Source: Bradyrhizobium sp. CCGE-LA001
Lineage (GTDB): Bacteria > Pseudomonadota > Alphaproteobacteria > Rhizobiales > Xanthobacteraceae
Direction of reading: 5' to 3'
DNA: 64,000 nucleotides
NCBI RefSeq assembly: GCF_000296215.2
Contig: NZ_CP013949.1
Span: 868,001 to 932,000, forward strand
Translations under genes and position numbers: made by a program
Shown here: positions 16,758-26,246 of the stretch, piece after piece
Layout of the letters: every line of letters begins with the position of its first letter
Numbering within the stretch: the first letter of the stretch is position 1
The notes under the pieces: generated by a model
What the model was told of the DNA's origin: nothing
The model's input: only the letters and a program-made list of their open reading frames with translations
Database searches by the model: none

Positions 16758-18053
16758 TTAAACCTTCTGCGAGATGCGGAGCGCCTGGGCGAGATCGTCA
16801 ATGATGTCGCTGGCCGTCTCGATGCCGACCGAGAGCCGCACCAACTCCTCGCCGATGCCGGCGGCCTTGAGCTGCTCGGCATCCATCTGCTGATGCGTGG
16901 TCGAGGCGGGGTGGATCACCAGGGTCTTGGCGTCGCCGACATTTGCGAGATGGCTGATCATGCGCAGCTGCTCGATGAATTTGCGCCCCGCGGGCCGCCC
17001 GCCCTTGATGCCGAACGAGACGATCGAGCCCGCGCCGCGCGGCAGCAATTGCTTGGCGAGCTGATAGTCGGTGTGATCCTCCAGCGAGGGATGCAACACC
17101 CAGTCGACGGCCTTGTTGGCTTTCAACGCCTCCAGCACGAGGTGCGTGTTCTGCATGTGCCGGTCCATGCGCACGCCGAGCGTCTCGACCCCTTGCAGGA
17201 GCTGGAACGCGTTGGTCGGCGACAGGCAGGCGCCGAAATCGCGCAAGCCTTCGGTGCGCGCCCGCATGATGAAGGCGGCGCTGCCGAACTGCTCGTCGAA
17301 GACGATGCCGTGATAGCCGCCATAGGGCTCGGTCAGCACGCCGAACTTGCCGGACCCGCGCCAGTCGAAACGGCCGCCATCGACGATGGCGCCGCCGATC
17401 GCGATGCCGTGGCCGCCGATCCACTTGGTCGCCGAATGCATGACGATGTCGGCCCCGAGCTCGATCGGGCGGCTGAGATAGGGCGTGGCGAAGGTGTTGT
17501 CGATCAGCAGCGGAATCCTCGCCTCATGCGCGATCGCCGCGACCTTGGGAATGTCGAGCACTTCCAGCCCGGGATTGCCGATGGTCTCGCCAATCACGAG
17601 CTTGGTATTCGGCTTGAGCGCGCTGCGGAACGCGTCGAGGTCGCGCGGCTTGACGAAGGTCGTGGTGATGCCGAAGCGCGGCAGCGTGTGCGCCAAGAGG
17701 TTGATGGTGCCGCCATAGAGCGAGCTCGACGCCACGATGTGGTCGCCGGCATTGAGCAGCGTCGCGATGGCCAGATGCAGCGCGGCCATGCCGCTGGCGG
17801 TGCAGATCGCGCCGACGCCGCCTTCCAGCGCCGCAAGCCGCTCCTCCAGCACACCCGTGGTCGGATTGGAGATGCGCGTATAGATGTGGCCAGCGCGCTC
17901 CAAATTGAACAGCGCCGCGGCGTGATCGGAATCCTGGAACACGTAGGAGGTGGTCTGGTAAATCGGCACCGCGCGGGCGCCGGTTGCGGGATCCGGATGC
18001 TGGCCCGCATGCAGGCTCAGGGTCTCGAAGGCAGGCGGTTTCGGCGCGGGCAT
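16758..18053 (-). CDS. metY: O-acetylhomoserine aminocarboxypropyltransferase (sulfhydrylase)
   Basis: 431 residues from the ATG at 18053 (GAGG eight bases upstream); the open frame further upstream overlaps the IclR gene in another frame and is not coding. PLP-dependent Cys/Met-metabolism enzyme with Schiff-base Lys210 in HSATKWIGGHG and the N-terminal ETLSLHAGQHPDPATGARAVPIYQT typical of MetY. It makes homocysteine from O-acetylhomoserine and sulfide. I do not see a SAM-II riboswitch in the short upstream gap. Confidence 0.92.
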   Translation of the reverse strand: MPAPKPPAFETLSLHAGQHPDPATGARAVPIYQTTSYVFQDSDHAAALFNLERAGHIYTRISNPTTGVLEERLAALEGGVGAICTASGMAALHLAIATLLNAGDHIVASSSLYGGTINLLAHTLPRFGITTTFVKPRDLDAFRSALKPNTKLVIGETIGNPGLEVLDIPKVAAIAHEARIPLLIDNTFATPYLSRPIELGADIVMHSATKWIGGHGIAIGGAIVDGGRFDWRGSGKFGVLTEPYGGYHGIVFDEQFGSAAFIMRARTEGLRDFGACLSPTNAFQLLQGVETLGVRMDRHMQNTHLVLEALKANKAVDWVLHPSLEDHTDYQLAKQLLPRGAGSIVSFGIKGGRPAGRKFIEQLRMISHLANVGDAKTLVIHPASTTHQQMDAEQLKAAGIGEELVRLSVGIETASDIIDDLAQALRISQKV

Positions 18054-18133
18054 GCGTGGCCTCGTTGGCGGTCGGCGATGGTGGTTCTTGTGCCACAGAT
18101 GGCATGCGGCGTCAGCCCATTGACAGCGCCGCC

Positions 18134-18925
18134 TTAACCCCCGATCGCCTGCTCGATGATCCGCGCCTCGCGCAGCAATATCTCGGCGACCTCCTGCTCG
18201 CGGCGGGGACCGAGCCTCGTGCGAACGGCAGAGACCGTCATCGCCGCCGCCGGCTGGCCGTCCGCCGTCTTGATCCAGGTCGAGATCGATTTCGTGCCCT
18301 GCACGAGGCCGATCTCCCGCTTGCCGTAGCCCAGCCGTCTTGCGGCCGTCACCTCGCCCATCACCGTCGCCACATCGGTCCGGTAGGCCTCGAACCTCTT
18401 CTCGTTCGCCGCGACGATCTTGCGCGCGTCCTGTGCCGGCATCGCGGCGAGGATCGCAACACCCGCGCTGGAGACGCCGAGCGGCCGGCGCGCGCCGACC
18501 TCGATCGACAGCACCTGGATCGGATAGACCCCGATCCTGCGGTCGACGCACAGCGTGTCGTTGCCGGTGCGCACCGTCAGGAACAGCGTGTCGCCGATCT
18601 CGGAGGAGGCGCGCCGCAGCGATGGATTGGCGGCAACCAACAGCCGCGACGGCCGCGGACGCGCGAGCGCCAGCTCCGGCACCTGGTTGCCGATCGCATA
18701 GCGGCCGGTCCGCTCGTGCCGCTCGACGATGCCTTCCTCGATCAGCACGTGGACGATGCGATGCACGGTCGGGCGGGTGAGGCCGGTGGCCCGGACCACT
18801 TCGGCCAGGGGAACGCCGTCCTCGCGCCCTGCGGCCAAAATGCGCAGCACGGCGAGCGCGCGGCGGATCGCCTGCGCGCCCTCGCGCGGTTCTGTTGCAT
18901 TGCGAGCGAGTGCCGTTCTGTCCAT
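18134..18925 (-). CDS. IclR-family transcriptional regulator
   Basis: 263 residues from the ATG at 18925; an upstream in-frame start at 19006 is possible but would place the regulator start before its likely operator. N-terminal winged helix-turn-helix (about 18-80, ALAVLRILAAGREDGVPLAEVVRATGLTRPTVHRIVHVLIEEG) and a C-terminal IclR effector domain. It is divergent from the catabolic operon beginning at 19054 and probably controls it. A perfect palindrome overlaps the start codon. Confidence 0.9.
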   Translation of the reverse strand: MDRTALARNATEPREGAQAIRRALAVLRILAAGREDGVPLAEVVRATGLTRPTVHRIVHVLIEEGIVERHERTGRYAIGNQVPELALARPRPSRLLVAANPSLRRASSEIGDTLFLTVRTGNDTLCVDRRIGVYPIQVLSIEVGARRPLGVSSAGVAILAAMPAQDARKIVAANEKRFEAYRTDVATVMGEVTAARRLGYGKREIGLVQGTKSISTWIKTADGQPAAAMTVSAVRTRLGPRREQEVAEILLREARIIEQAIGG

Positions 18926-18934
18926 AATATGGAC
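18920..18934. promoter_or_regulatory. Perfect 15-base palindrome, candidate IclR operator
   Basis: GTCCATA-A-TATGGAC is a perfect inverted repeat with 7-base arms. It covers the proposed ATG of the IclR regulator (18923-18925), so binding would repress the regulator itself and possibly control the divergent operon. Size and symmetry match known IclR-family sites; identity is inference. Confidence 0.6.
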
Positions 18935-19053
18935 AAGAACGCCACAATTCTCTCGACAGAACAAGCACGCATTTGAAGATTGCGCCGAGGTCGGATTGCC
19001 CCGCACGACGTCAGGGCACCGAAGGAATTTGGAAGCGCTGCTGGGAGGTTAAC

Positions 19054-20019
19054 ATGAGATTAATCTGGATTGGCATTGCCGCCGTGGCGGCGATGCTGGC
19101 GGGGCCCGCCTCTGGCCAGGAATGGCCGGCGCGCAACGTCAAGCTGATCGTGCCCTATCCGGCCGGCGGCAATGTCGACAGCGCGGCGCGCATCATCGCC
19201 GACAAGCTCCAGGAAAAGCTCGGCCAGCCCTTCGTCATCGAGAACAAGGCCGGCGCTGGCGGCATGATCGCGGGCGAGGCCTTCGCGAAATCCGCGCCCG
19301 ACGGCTACACGCTGTTCGTCGGCGCCAACGGCCCGGTGCTGTTCGCGACCGAGATCAACAAGCGCGAAGCCTATAATTGGAAGAAGGATTTCCTGCCGAT
19401 CTCGACGATCTCGATGACGCCGCTGGTGCTCGAGGTGCATCCCTCGGTACAGGCGACGAGCTTCAAGGAATTCATCGACCTCGCCAAGCGCGAGCCCGGA
19501 AAGCTGACCATGGCCTCGCCCGGTCCCGGCACCACCAACCATCTGCTCAGCGAGCTGATGCAGTCGAATCTCGGACTGCAATGGGTCACCGCGCATTACC
19601 GCGGCAACGCGCCGGCGATCAACGATCTGCTCGGCGGCCAGGTGCAGTTCGCATTCGACCAGCTCACGGTCAGCCTCCAGCACATCAAGGCCGGCCTGTT
19701 CCGTCCGCTGGCGGTCACCAGCCCGCATCGCCTGAAATCACTGCCCGACGTGCCGACCTTCGCCGAGCTCGGCTACAAGGATTTCGACGGCCAGACTTTC
19801 ACCGGCCTGTTCGCGCCCGCGGGTACGCCGGCACCAATTGTCGACAAGCTGCACACGACGCTGGTCGCGATCCTCAAGGACCCGGCCATTGCTGACAAGT
19901 TCGAGAAGCTCGGCGGCGAAGCGACCGTGATGACGCCCGACGAGTTCAAGGCCTATCTCGCGCGTGAGGACGCCAAGTGGATTCCGGTCGTGCGCAAGGC
20001 CAACATCAGGGCTGATTGA
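19054..20019 (+). CDS. Bug-family tripartite tricarboxylate transporter substrate-binding protein
   Basis: 321 residues from the ATG at 19054 with GGGAGG at 19043-19048. Cleavable signal peptide MRLIWIGIAAVAAMLAGPASG. The mature start EWPARNVKLIVPYPAGGNVDSAARIIADKL is the Bug (TctC) signature, with KAGAGGMIAGEAFAKSAPDGYTL following. It delivers a carboxylate substrate to a TctAB-type permease, but no tctA or tctB is visible in this window. First gene of an operon with aromatic/heterocycle-type catabolic enzymes, so the ligand may be an aromatic acid. Confidence 0.92.
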   Translation: MRLIWIGIAAVAAMLAGPASGQEWPARNVKLIVPYPAGGNVDSAARIIADKLQEKLGQPFVIENKAGAGGMIAGEAFAKSAPDGYTLFVGANGPVLFATEINKREAYNWKKDFLPISTISMTPLVLEVHPSVQATSFKEFIDLAKREPGKLTMASPGPGTTNHLLSELMQSNLGLQWVTAHYRGNAPAINDLLGGQVQFAFDQLTVSLQHIKAGLFRPLAVTSPHRLKSLPDVPTFAELGYKDFDGQTFTGLFAPAGTPAPIVDKLHTTLVAILKDPAIADKFEKLGGEATVMTPDEFKAYLAREDAKWIPVVRKANIRAD

Positions 20020-20022
20020 TCG

Positions 20023-20640
20023 ATGCGGATCGATCCCACCGAGCTCGGCGCGGAGCGCATCTACCGGCTGATGACCGGCATCGTGGTGCCGCGCCCGATC
20101 GCGTGGGTCACCAGCCTGTCGCGCAGCGGCGTGCTCAACCTCGCGCCGTTCAGCGCCTTCACCTTCGTCTCGCAGAAGCCGCCGATGCTGGCCATCAGCG
20201 TCGGCCGCAAGGGCGCCGACTACAAGGACACCGCGCACAACATCCTCGATACCGAGGAATATGTAATCCACATCGCCGATACGCCGCTGATGAATGCGGT
20301 GCACGACTCATCGGTCGAGCACCCCCCTGCAATCAGCGAGGTCGAGCATCTCGGTCTGGAAACGCTACCTTCCGAGCGCATCAAGGTGCCCAGGCTCGCC
20401 GCAGCACCGGTCGCGATGGAATGCCGCTTCCGCCAGTGCCTCGAATTCGGCGATGCCAAGAGCCGGCTCATCGTCGGCGAGGTCGTGATGTTCCATCTGC
20501 GCGACGGTCTCGTGAATGACGGCAAGGTCGAGACGAAAGCGCTCGACCCGATCGCGCGCATCGGCGGCCCGCGCTACGCCCGGCTCGGCGAGATCGTGAC
20601 ACTCAACACCGTGTTCCAGACGCCGAAATCGAAAGACTGA
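20023..20640 (+). CDS. Flavin reductase-family protein (FMN split barrel)
   Basis: 205 residues starting 3 bases after the binding-protein stop. The RLMTGIVVPRPIAWVTSLSRSGVLNLAPFSAFTFVSQKPPML segment is characteristic of the flavin-reductase-like / DIM6-NTAB group. It could supply reduced FMN to a monooxygenase, though no oxygenase is encoded in the operon as seen. Coupled to its neighbours by short spacing. Confidence 0.88.
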   Translation: MRIDPTELGAERIYRLMTGIVVPRPIAWVTSLSRSGVLNLAPFSAFTFVSQKPPMLAISVGRKGADYKDTAHNILDTEEYVIHIADTPLMNAVHDSSVEHPPAISEVEHLGLETLPSERIKVPRLAAAPVAMECRFRQCLEFGDAKSRLIVGEVVMFHLRDGLVNDGKVETKALDPIARIGGPRYARLGEIVTLNTVFQTPKSKD

Positions 20641-20695
20641 GTGCGCGGGCCGGTCATCCCGCCCAGCCGCCTCGAGATCATCGGAGGAAATGACT

Positions 20696-21556
20696 ATGCG
20701 ACTGCTGAGCTATCTCCTGGACGGAGCGCCGCGCTACGGCGCGGCCGTCGACGGCGGCGTGGTCGATCTGACCAGGCGCATCGGCCGCGACTATTCCGAC
20801 GTGAAGGCATTGATTGCGGCCAACGCGCTCGCTGATGCGCAGGAAGCGGTGGCCGGGCAAAAGCCCGATTACGCGCTGGACAAGCTCGTCCTGCTGCCGC
20901 CGGTGCTGGCGCCGGAAAAGCTCTGGTGCATCGGCGTCAACTACGCCGAGCGCAATGCGGAGTATAAGGACAATTCGGACCTGCCCAAATATCCCAGCCT
21001 GTTCGTGCGCAGCATGTCATCGATGACCGGCTCCGGCCAGCCGCTGGAGAAGCCCAAGGTCTCGGAGCAGCTCGACTATGAAGGCGAGCTCGTCATCGTG
21101 ATCGGGCAGGGCGGCCGCCACATCCCGCGTGAGCAGGCGTGGTCGCACATCTTTGGCATGACGCTGTGCAACGAGGGCACGATCCGCGACTGGCTGCGCC
21201 ACGGCAAGTTCAATGTCACGCAGGGCAAGAATTTCGACCGCTCCGGCAGCATCGGCCCGTGGATCGTCACGTCGGACGAGCTCGATCCGCGCGGTCCGCA
21301 CGACATCGTCACGCGCGTCAACGGCGAGGTGCGGCAGCAGGACACCACCGAGCGGCTGATGTTCCCGTTCGATTTCCTCATCTCTTATCTCTCGACCTTC
21401 GCGACGCTGAAGCCCGGCGACATGATCGTGACGGGCACGCCGACCGGGGCGGGCGCTCGCTTCGACCCGCCGCGCTGGCTCAGGGCGGGTGACGTCGTCG
21501 ATGTCGAATCCAGCCGCATCGGCGTGCTGCGCAACACCGTGGCCGCGGAGCATTAG
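20696..21556 (+). CDS. Fumarylacetoacetate hydrolase-family protein
   Basis: 286 residues from the ATG at 20696; GGAGG at 20683-20687 gives an 8-base spacing to this codon but only 2 bases to the ATG at 20690. FAH C-terminal domain with metal-binding DYEGELVIVIGQGG, GMTLCNEGTIRDWLRHGKFNVTQGKNFDRSGSIGP and MIVTGTPTGAGARFDPPRWL. Such enzymes act as isomerases/decarboxylases or hydrolases on acylpyruvate-type ring-cleavage products. It lies next to a hydratase of the HpaH type. Confidence 0.9.
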   Translation: MRLLSYLLDGAPRYGAAVDGGVVDLTRRIGRDYSDVKALIAANALADAQEAVAGQKPDYALDKLVLLPPVLAPEKLWCIGVNYAERNAEYKDNSDLPKYPSLFVRSMSSMTGSGQPLEKPKVSEQLDYEGELVIVIGQGGRHIPREQAWSHIFGMTLCNEGTIRDWLRHGKFNVTQGKNFDRSGSIGPWIVTSDELDPRGPHDIVTRVNGEVRQQDTTERLMFPFDFLISYLSTFATLKPGDMIVTGTPTGAGARFDPPRWLRAGDVVDVESSRIGVLRNTVAAEH

Positions 21557-21559
21557 ACC

Positions 21560-22363
21560 ATGCTGGATACCGCCACGATCGAACGCCTCGCCGCGCGCCT
21601 CGATGAAGCCGAGCGCACGAAATCGCTGATCCCGATGTTCACGAAGGAATATCCCGATTTCAGCATCGAGGATGCCTACGCCATCCAGCGCGCCTGGACC
21701 AAGCTCCAGCTCGGCCGCGGCCGCGTCATCAAGGGCCACAAGATCGGCCTGACCTCGAAGGCGATGCAGAACGCAGTCGGCATCAACGAGCCCGATTACG
21801 GCGTGTTGTTCGCCGACATGTTCTACGCCGACGCCACGCCAATCCCGTTCGACCGTTTCCATGCGCCGCGCATCGAGGTCGAGCTCGCCTTCGTGCTGAA
21901 GGCGCCGCTGCGCGGGCCCGACTGCACCATCTTCGACGTGCTCAATGCCACCGACTACGTCACCCCCGCTCTGGAGATCCTGGAGACGCGCATGCATCGC
22001 GTCGATCCCGAGACCGGCAGGACCCGCAAGGTGATGGACACGATCTCGGACAACGCGGCCAATGCCGCGCTGGTGCTCGGCGGCCGTCCCTTCCGTCCCT
22101 TGGATGCGGATTTGCGCTGGATCGGCGCGCTCTTGTTCCGCAACGGCGAAGTCGAGGAAACCGGGCTTGCCGCGGGCGTGCTCAATCATCCCGCCAACGG
22201 CATCGCCTGGCTCGCCAATCGCCTGGCGCCGCACGACGAGCATCTCGCCGCCGGCGAGTTGGTGCTGGCGGGGTCGTTCACGCGTCCGGTCGACATCCGC
22301 CGCGGCGACACCTTCCATGCCGATTACGGCGCGTTCGGCTCGGTGTCGTGCCGGTTCGTCTGA
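21560..22363 (+). CDS. 2-oxo-hepta-3-ene-1,7-dioate / 2-keto-4-pentenoate hydratase
   Basis: 267 residues, 3 bases after the FAH gene. It matches the HpaH/MhpD hydratase group: KGHKIGLTSKAMQNAVGINEPDYGVLFADM near residue 57 and RIEVELAFVLKAPL near 105 carrying Glu metal ligands. It adds water to the 2-oxo-alkenoate formed after meta ring cleavage and isomerisation. With the FAH protein it forms a standard lower meta-pathway pair. Confidence 0.9.
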   Translation: MLDTATIERLAARLDEAERTKSLIPMFTKEYPDFSIEDAYAIQRAWTKLQLGRGRVIKGHKIGLTSKAMQNAVGINEPDYGVLFADMFYADATPIPFDRFHAPRIEVELAFVLKAPLRGPDCTIFDVLNATDYVTPALEILETRMHRVDPETGRTRKVMDTISDNAANAALVLGGRPFRPLDADLRWIGALLFRNGEVEETGLAAGVLNHPANGIAWLANRLAPHDEHLAAGELVLAGSFTRPVDIRRGDTFHADYGAFGSVSCRFV

Positions 22364-22388
22364 AGCAACAACAAGCAGGGAGCGCACC

Positions 22389-22784
22389 ATGACGAGTCAA
22401 TCGCGGCGCAGAAGCATTCACATCGGCGGCTTCAAGCACGTCAATCCGATTCCGAACGCCTGCCGCATCGGCAATCTCGTGATGTCAGGCGTCATCCTCG
22501 GCCGCGATCCCGCGACCAATGCGATGCCCGAAAGCCTCGACGCGCAATGCGCCAACATGTTCGCGCATATGAAGGCGACGGTGGAAGCCGCCGGCGGCAC
22601 CACGGATGACATCATCAAGATGACGGTGTGGCTGAAGGACCGCACGCAGCGCGGGCCGGTCAATGTCGAGTGGCTCAAGATGTTTCCGGACGAGCATTCG
22701 CGCCCAGCGCGCCACGCGCTGCCGATGGACAAGATGGACGGCGGCGCGCTGGTGCAGTGCGACTTCACCGCCGTGATCGACTGA
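22389..22784 (+). CDS. RidA-family protein
   Basis: 131 residues from the ATG at 22389 with AGGGAGC upstream. RidA/YjgF fold: NPIPNACRIGNLVMSGVILGRD, AQCANMFAHMKATVEAAGGTTDDIIKMTVWL and RPARHAL with the conserved Arg. Members deaminate reactive enamines/imines or act as ring-cleavage hydrolases. In this operon it may handle an imine or aminomuconate-type intermediate, which would fit a nitrogen-containing substrate; that is inference. Confidence 0.88.
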   Translation: MTSQSRRRSIHIGGFKHVNPIPNACRIGNLVMSGVILGRDPATNAMPESLDAQCANMFAHMKATVEAAGGTTDDIIKMTVWLKDRTQRGPVNVEWLKMFPDEHSRPARHALPMDKMDGGALVQCDFTAVID

Positions 22785-22796
22785 AGGAGCGCCTGC

Positions 22797-23672
22797 ATGC
22801 CGACCTATCTGCCGTTCGATCCCAATCCGCGACGCCCGGTCAAGGCTCCGCCGCCGAAGACCATCGACAGTCAGTTTCACGTGCTGGGCCCGATCGAGAA
22901 GTATCCGGAACGTCCGGGTGCGGCCTATCGGATGCCGACCGCGACCTGGGAAGCGGCGCTGCGCATGCACAAGCAGCTCGGCATCGAGCGCGGCATCATC
23001 GTGCAGACCACCACTTACGGCGCCGACCATGCCGTCGTGCTCGACGGGCTCAAAGCGATGGGCCCGAACTATCGCGGCTGCGCCAACGCGCTGGTGTTCG
23101 CCGAGGCGAACGATGCCTATCTCGCCAAGCTGCATGACGCCGGCGTCCGCGGCGCGCGCTTCAGCTTTCGCCAGGAGCTCGGCGCGGTGCTGTCGGATGC
23201 CGACTTCGCCCGCGCCATCGCCCGCATCCGCGAGCTCGGTTGGTACGCAAAGATCCAGCCGGAGAAGGACGGCATCATGTCCAGCGTCGCCAAATACGAG
23301 AATCTCGACGTGCCCGTGTTGATCGACCACATGGCGCGGCCAGATCCGGAAGCCGGCAAGAACGATCCGAATTTGCGCAAGATGCTGGAGCTGCTCGAGA
23401 AGGGCAATTTCTGGGTCATGCTGTCGCTCGGCGAGAAGACCTCGAAGGCCGGTCCGCCCTATGACGACGTCATCCCGATCGCGCGCGCCTATATCGAGGC
23501 TGCCCCCGACCGCTGCGTCTGGGCCAGCGACTGGCCGCACCCGGTCTCGGTGAAGCAGCCGCCGAACGATGCCGACCTGCTCGAGCTGATGTACCGCTAC
23601 GCGCCCGACCAGGCCGAGCTGGAGAAGATACTGGTGCACAATCCAGCCAGGCTGTTCGGGTTTACGGATTAG
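22797..23672 (+). CDS. Amidohydrolase-family TIM-barrel hydrolase (LigI-like)
   Basis: 291 residues with GAAGGAG 12 bases before the start. Amidohydrolase-2 / 2-pyrone-4,6-dicarboxylate lactonase-like: TIDSQFHVLGP near residue 22, LIDHMARPDP near 175 and the terminal CVWASDWPHPV with the catalytic Asp. The N-terminal HxH of metal-dependent relatives is here FHV, as in metal-independent LigI-type enzymes. Last gene of the operon beginning at 19054. Confidence 0.88.
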   Translation: MPTYLPFDPNPRRPVKAPPPKTIDSQFHVLGPIEKYPERPGAAYRMPTATWEAALRMHKQLGIERGIIVQTTTYGADHAVVLDGLKAMGPNYRGCANALVFAEANDAYLAKLHDAGVRGARFSFRQELGAVLSDADFARAIARIRELGWYAKIQPEKDGIMSSVAKYENLDVPVLIDHMARPDPEAGKNDPNLRKMLELLEKGNFWVMLSLGEKTSKAGPPYDDVIPIARAYIEAAPDRCVWASDWPHPVSVKQPPNDADLLELMYRYAPDQAELEKILVHNPARLFGFTD

Positions 23673-23682
23673 ACAGCCCCGC

Positions 23683-23769
23683 CGTCATTGCGAGGAGCGA
23701 AGCGACGAAGCAATCCAGACTGTTTCTGCGGAGGCAGGCTGGATTGCTTCGCTTCGCTCGCAATGACGA
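23683..23769. repeat. Palindromic repeat of the CGTCATTGCGAGGAGCGAAG type
   Basis: Inverted repeat with outer arms CGTCATTGCGAG / CTCGCAATGACG and inner arms GAAGCAATCCA / TGGATTGCTTC. It lies between convergent genes. The half at 55344 (CGTCATTGCGAGCGTAGCG) looks like a fragment of the same family. Such repeats are common across alphaproteobacteria. Confidence 0.85.
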
Positions 23770-23781
23770 GCACGATCCCGC

Positions 23782-24789
<1,008 letters not shown>

Positions 24790-25002
24790 GTGGGAAACCT
24801 GACGTGAGGGGATCTGCGCGGCGAGCCGCGTAAGGACACATGTAGTGTCAGGAAGACACTCTCGCTTGAAGGTTCGGACAGCCCCCGTCCCCGTTCACAA
24901 CACTGTTATTGCGGCCTCTGGCGCCTTTCGCCGCAACTGGGCGTTTTGCGCCTGTTGTTGTAGCGTGCGGAGGCAGCCGCAGGGGTGCCAGGAGGAACCG
25001 AC

Positions 25003-25503
25003 ATGACCACGGTATTCAATCGCCGAAGCCTGCTCGTCGCCGGCGGCTCCGTCCTCGCAACCGGGGTCTTGGCATACGCCGTTCCCGGCCTCCTGTTGCC
25101 GGCCCGTGCGGCAGGCCTTGCGCCGACCGAAACGATGTCGGGCGGGGCGAACAATTACCGCAAGGGCGCGGCGATCGTGGACCGCATCGGCAAGGGCGGC
25201 TTCTGGATGAGCGGCACCGTCCGCCGCGCCGGCGACGGCGCGCCGCTCTCCGGCCAGCGCATCCAGATCTGGGCGCACACGGTGGAAGGGCAGGAGCACG
25301 AGCCGCAGAGCCACGGCGCCACGCTCACCGACAAGGACGGCAAGTTCCGGCTCGAGATGCCGCAGATCATTCCCATCTTCGGCCAGCCGCACGGCCACCT
25401 CGCCTATGACAGCGGCGAGTTCAAGACAGTCTTTCTCCGGCCGATCATGCGTAGCGCAAAGGAAACCAGCCTCGAGGCGCACTTCGTGCTGCAGCCGGCC
25501 TGA
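25003..25503 (+). CDS. Secreted intradiol-dioxygenase-like protein
   Basis: 166 residues from the ATG at 25003 with GGAGG at 24991. N-terminus MTTVFNRRSLLVAGGSVLATG looks like a twin-arginine signal. The mature part is a transthyretin/intradiol-like beta fold: GFWMSGTVRRAGDGAPLSGQRIQIWAHTVEG, TDKDGKFRLEMP and a PHGHLAY segment similar to the HxH iron ligands of intradiol dioxygenases. The tyrosine ligands are not obvious, so catalysis is uncertain. It is followed 12 bases later by a di-heme membrane protein. Confidence 0.75.
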   Translation: MTTVFNRRSLLVAGGSVLATGVLAYAVPGLLLPARAAGLAPTETMSGGANNYRKGAAIVDRIGKGGFWMSGTVRRAGDGAPLSGQRIQIWAHTVEGQEHEPQSHGATLTDKDGKFRLEMPQIIPIFGQPHGHLAYDSGEFKTVFLRPIMRSAKETSLEAHFVLQPA

Positions 25504-25515
25504 TCGGGCCAGCGA

Positions 25516-26145
25516 ATGACGGAGTGGAGATCGGTGCGGGCGATCCTGATCTGGGTCGCCCTTGCCCTGGCCATCGGCGTGCCGGTCGCGCTGGCCGCGA
25601 CCAGCGAGCAACTCGCATGGCGCGGCCCGGTCTACATCCTCGCCGGCTTCGCCGGGATCATCGCCCTCGGTCTCGTGCTGGTGCAGCCGCTGCTGATCGG
25701 CGGATACCTGCCGGGCCTGTCGCCCTATCGCGGGCGGCGTGCCCATCATTGGATCGGCGGCACGCTGGTGCTGGCTGTGGTGATCCACGTCGCCGGCCTC
25801 TGGATCACCAGCCCGCCCGACATGATCGACGCCCTGACCTATGCGTCGCCGACGCCCTTCTCGCCCTTCGGCGTCACCGCGATGTGGGCCATCTTCATCG
25901 TCGCGCTTCTGGCGCTCTTGCGCCGGCGATTGGGCCTGCGCCTGCGAACCTGGCGCATCATCCATATCCCGCTCGCCATCGTCATCGTCGCGGGCAGCGT
26001 GGTCCATTGCCTCTTGATCGAGGGGACGATGGAGACGATCTCGAAGGCGGCGCTGTGCGTGCTGGTGGTTATGGCGGCCGCAAAGGTGATGGTTGACCTT
26101 TGGCGGAGGCGGACGCTGCGCGGTGAGAGTGTCGCACGGCAGTAG
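25516..26145 (+). CDS. Ferric-reductase-like transmembrane heme b protein
   Basis: 209 residues with about five or six transmembrane segments. Histidine pairs His77/78-His91 and His150-His164, spaced 13-14 residues on facing helices, are the pattern for two b hemes in ferric-reductase / MsrQ-type proteins. It contains no FAD or NAD domain, so it needs a partner electron source. Directly downstream of the secreted intradiol-like protein, with which it may form an electron-transfer pair across the membrane (inference). Confidence 0.82.
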   Translation: MTEWRSVRAILIWVALALAIGVPVALAATSEQLAWRGPVYILAGFAGIIALGLVLVQPLLIGGYLPGLSPYRGRRAHHWIGGTLVLAVVIHVAGLWITSPPDMIDALTYASPTPFSPFGVTAMWAIFIVALLALLRRRLGLRLRTWRIIHIPLAIVIVAGSVVHCLLIEGTMETISKAALCVLVVMAAAKVMVDLWRRRTLRGESVARQ

Positions 26146-26246
26146 GCCAACGCGGGCCAGGGTCCGCCAGACACTTTCCCGATCGCAACCTTTGTGCGCA
26201 GAATGCGCCCGCCAAGGATCGTCATCCGGCCGGGGAGGCTCTCGAC

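Noticed and set aside
18054..18133. SAM-II riboswitch upstream of metY
   Set aside because: The gap is only about 80 bases and I could not find a convincing riboswitch core.
16056..18137. 693-codon rightward open frame over the hydrolase and metY genes
   Set aside because: Antisense shadow; both genes on the other strand have complete catalytic motifs.
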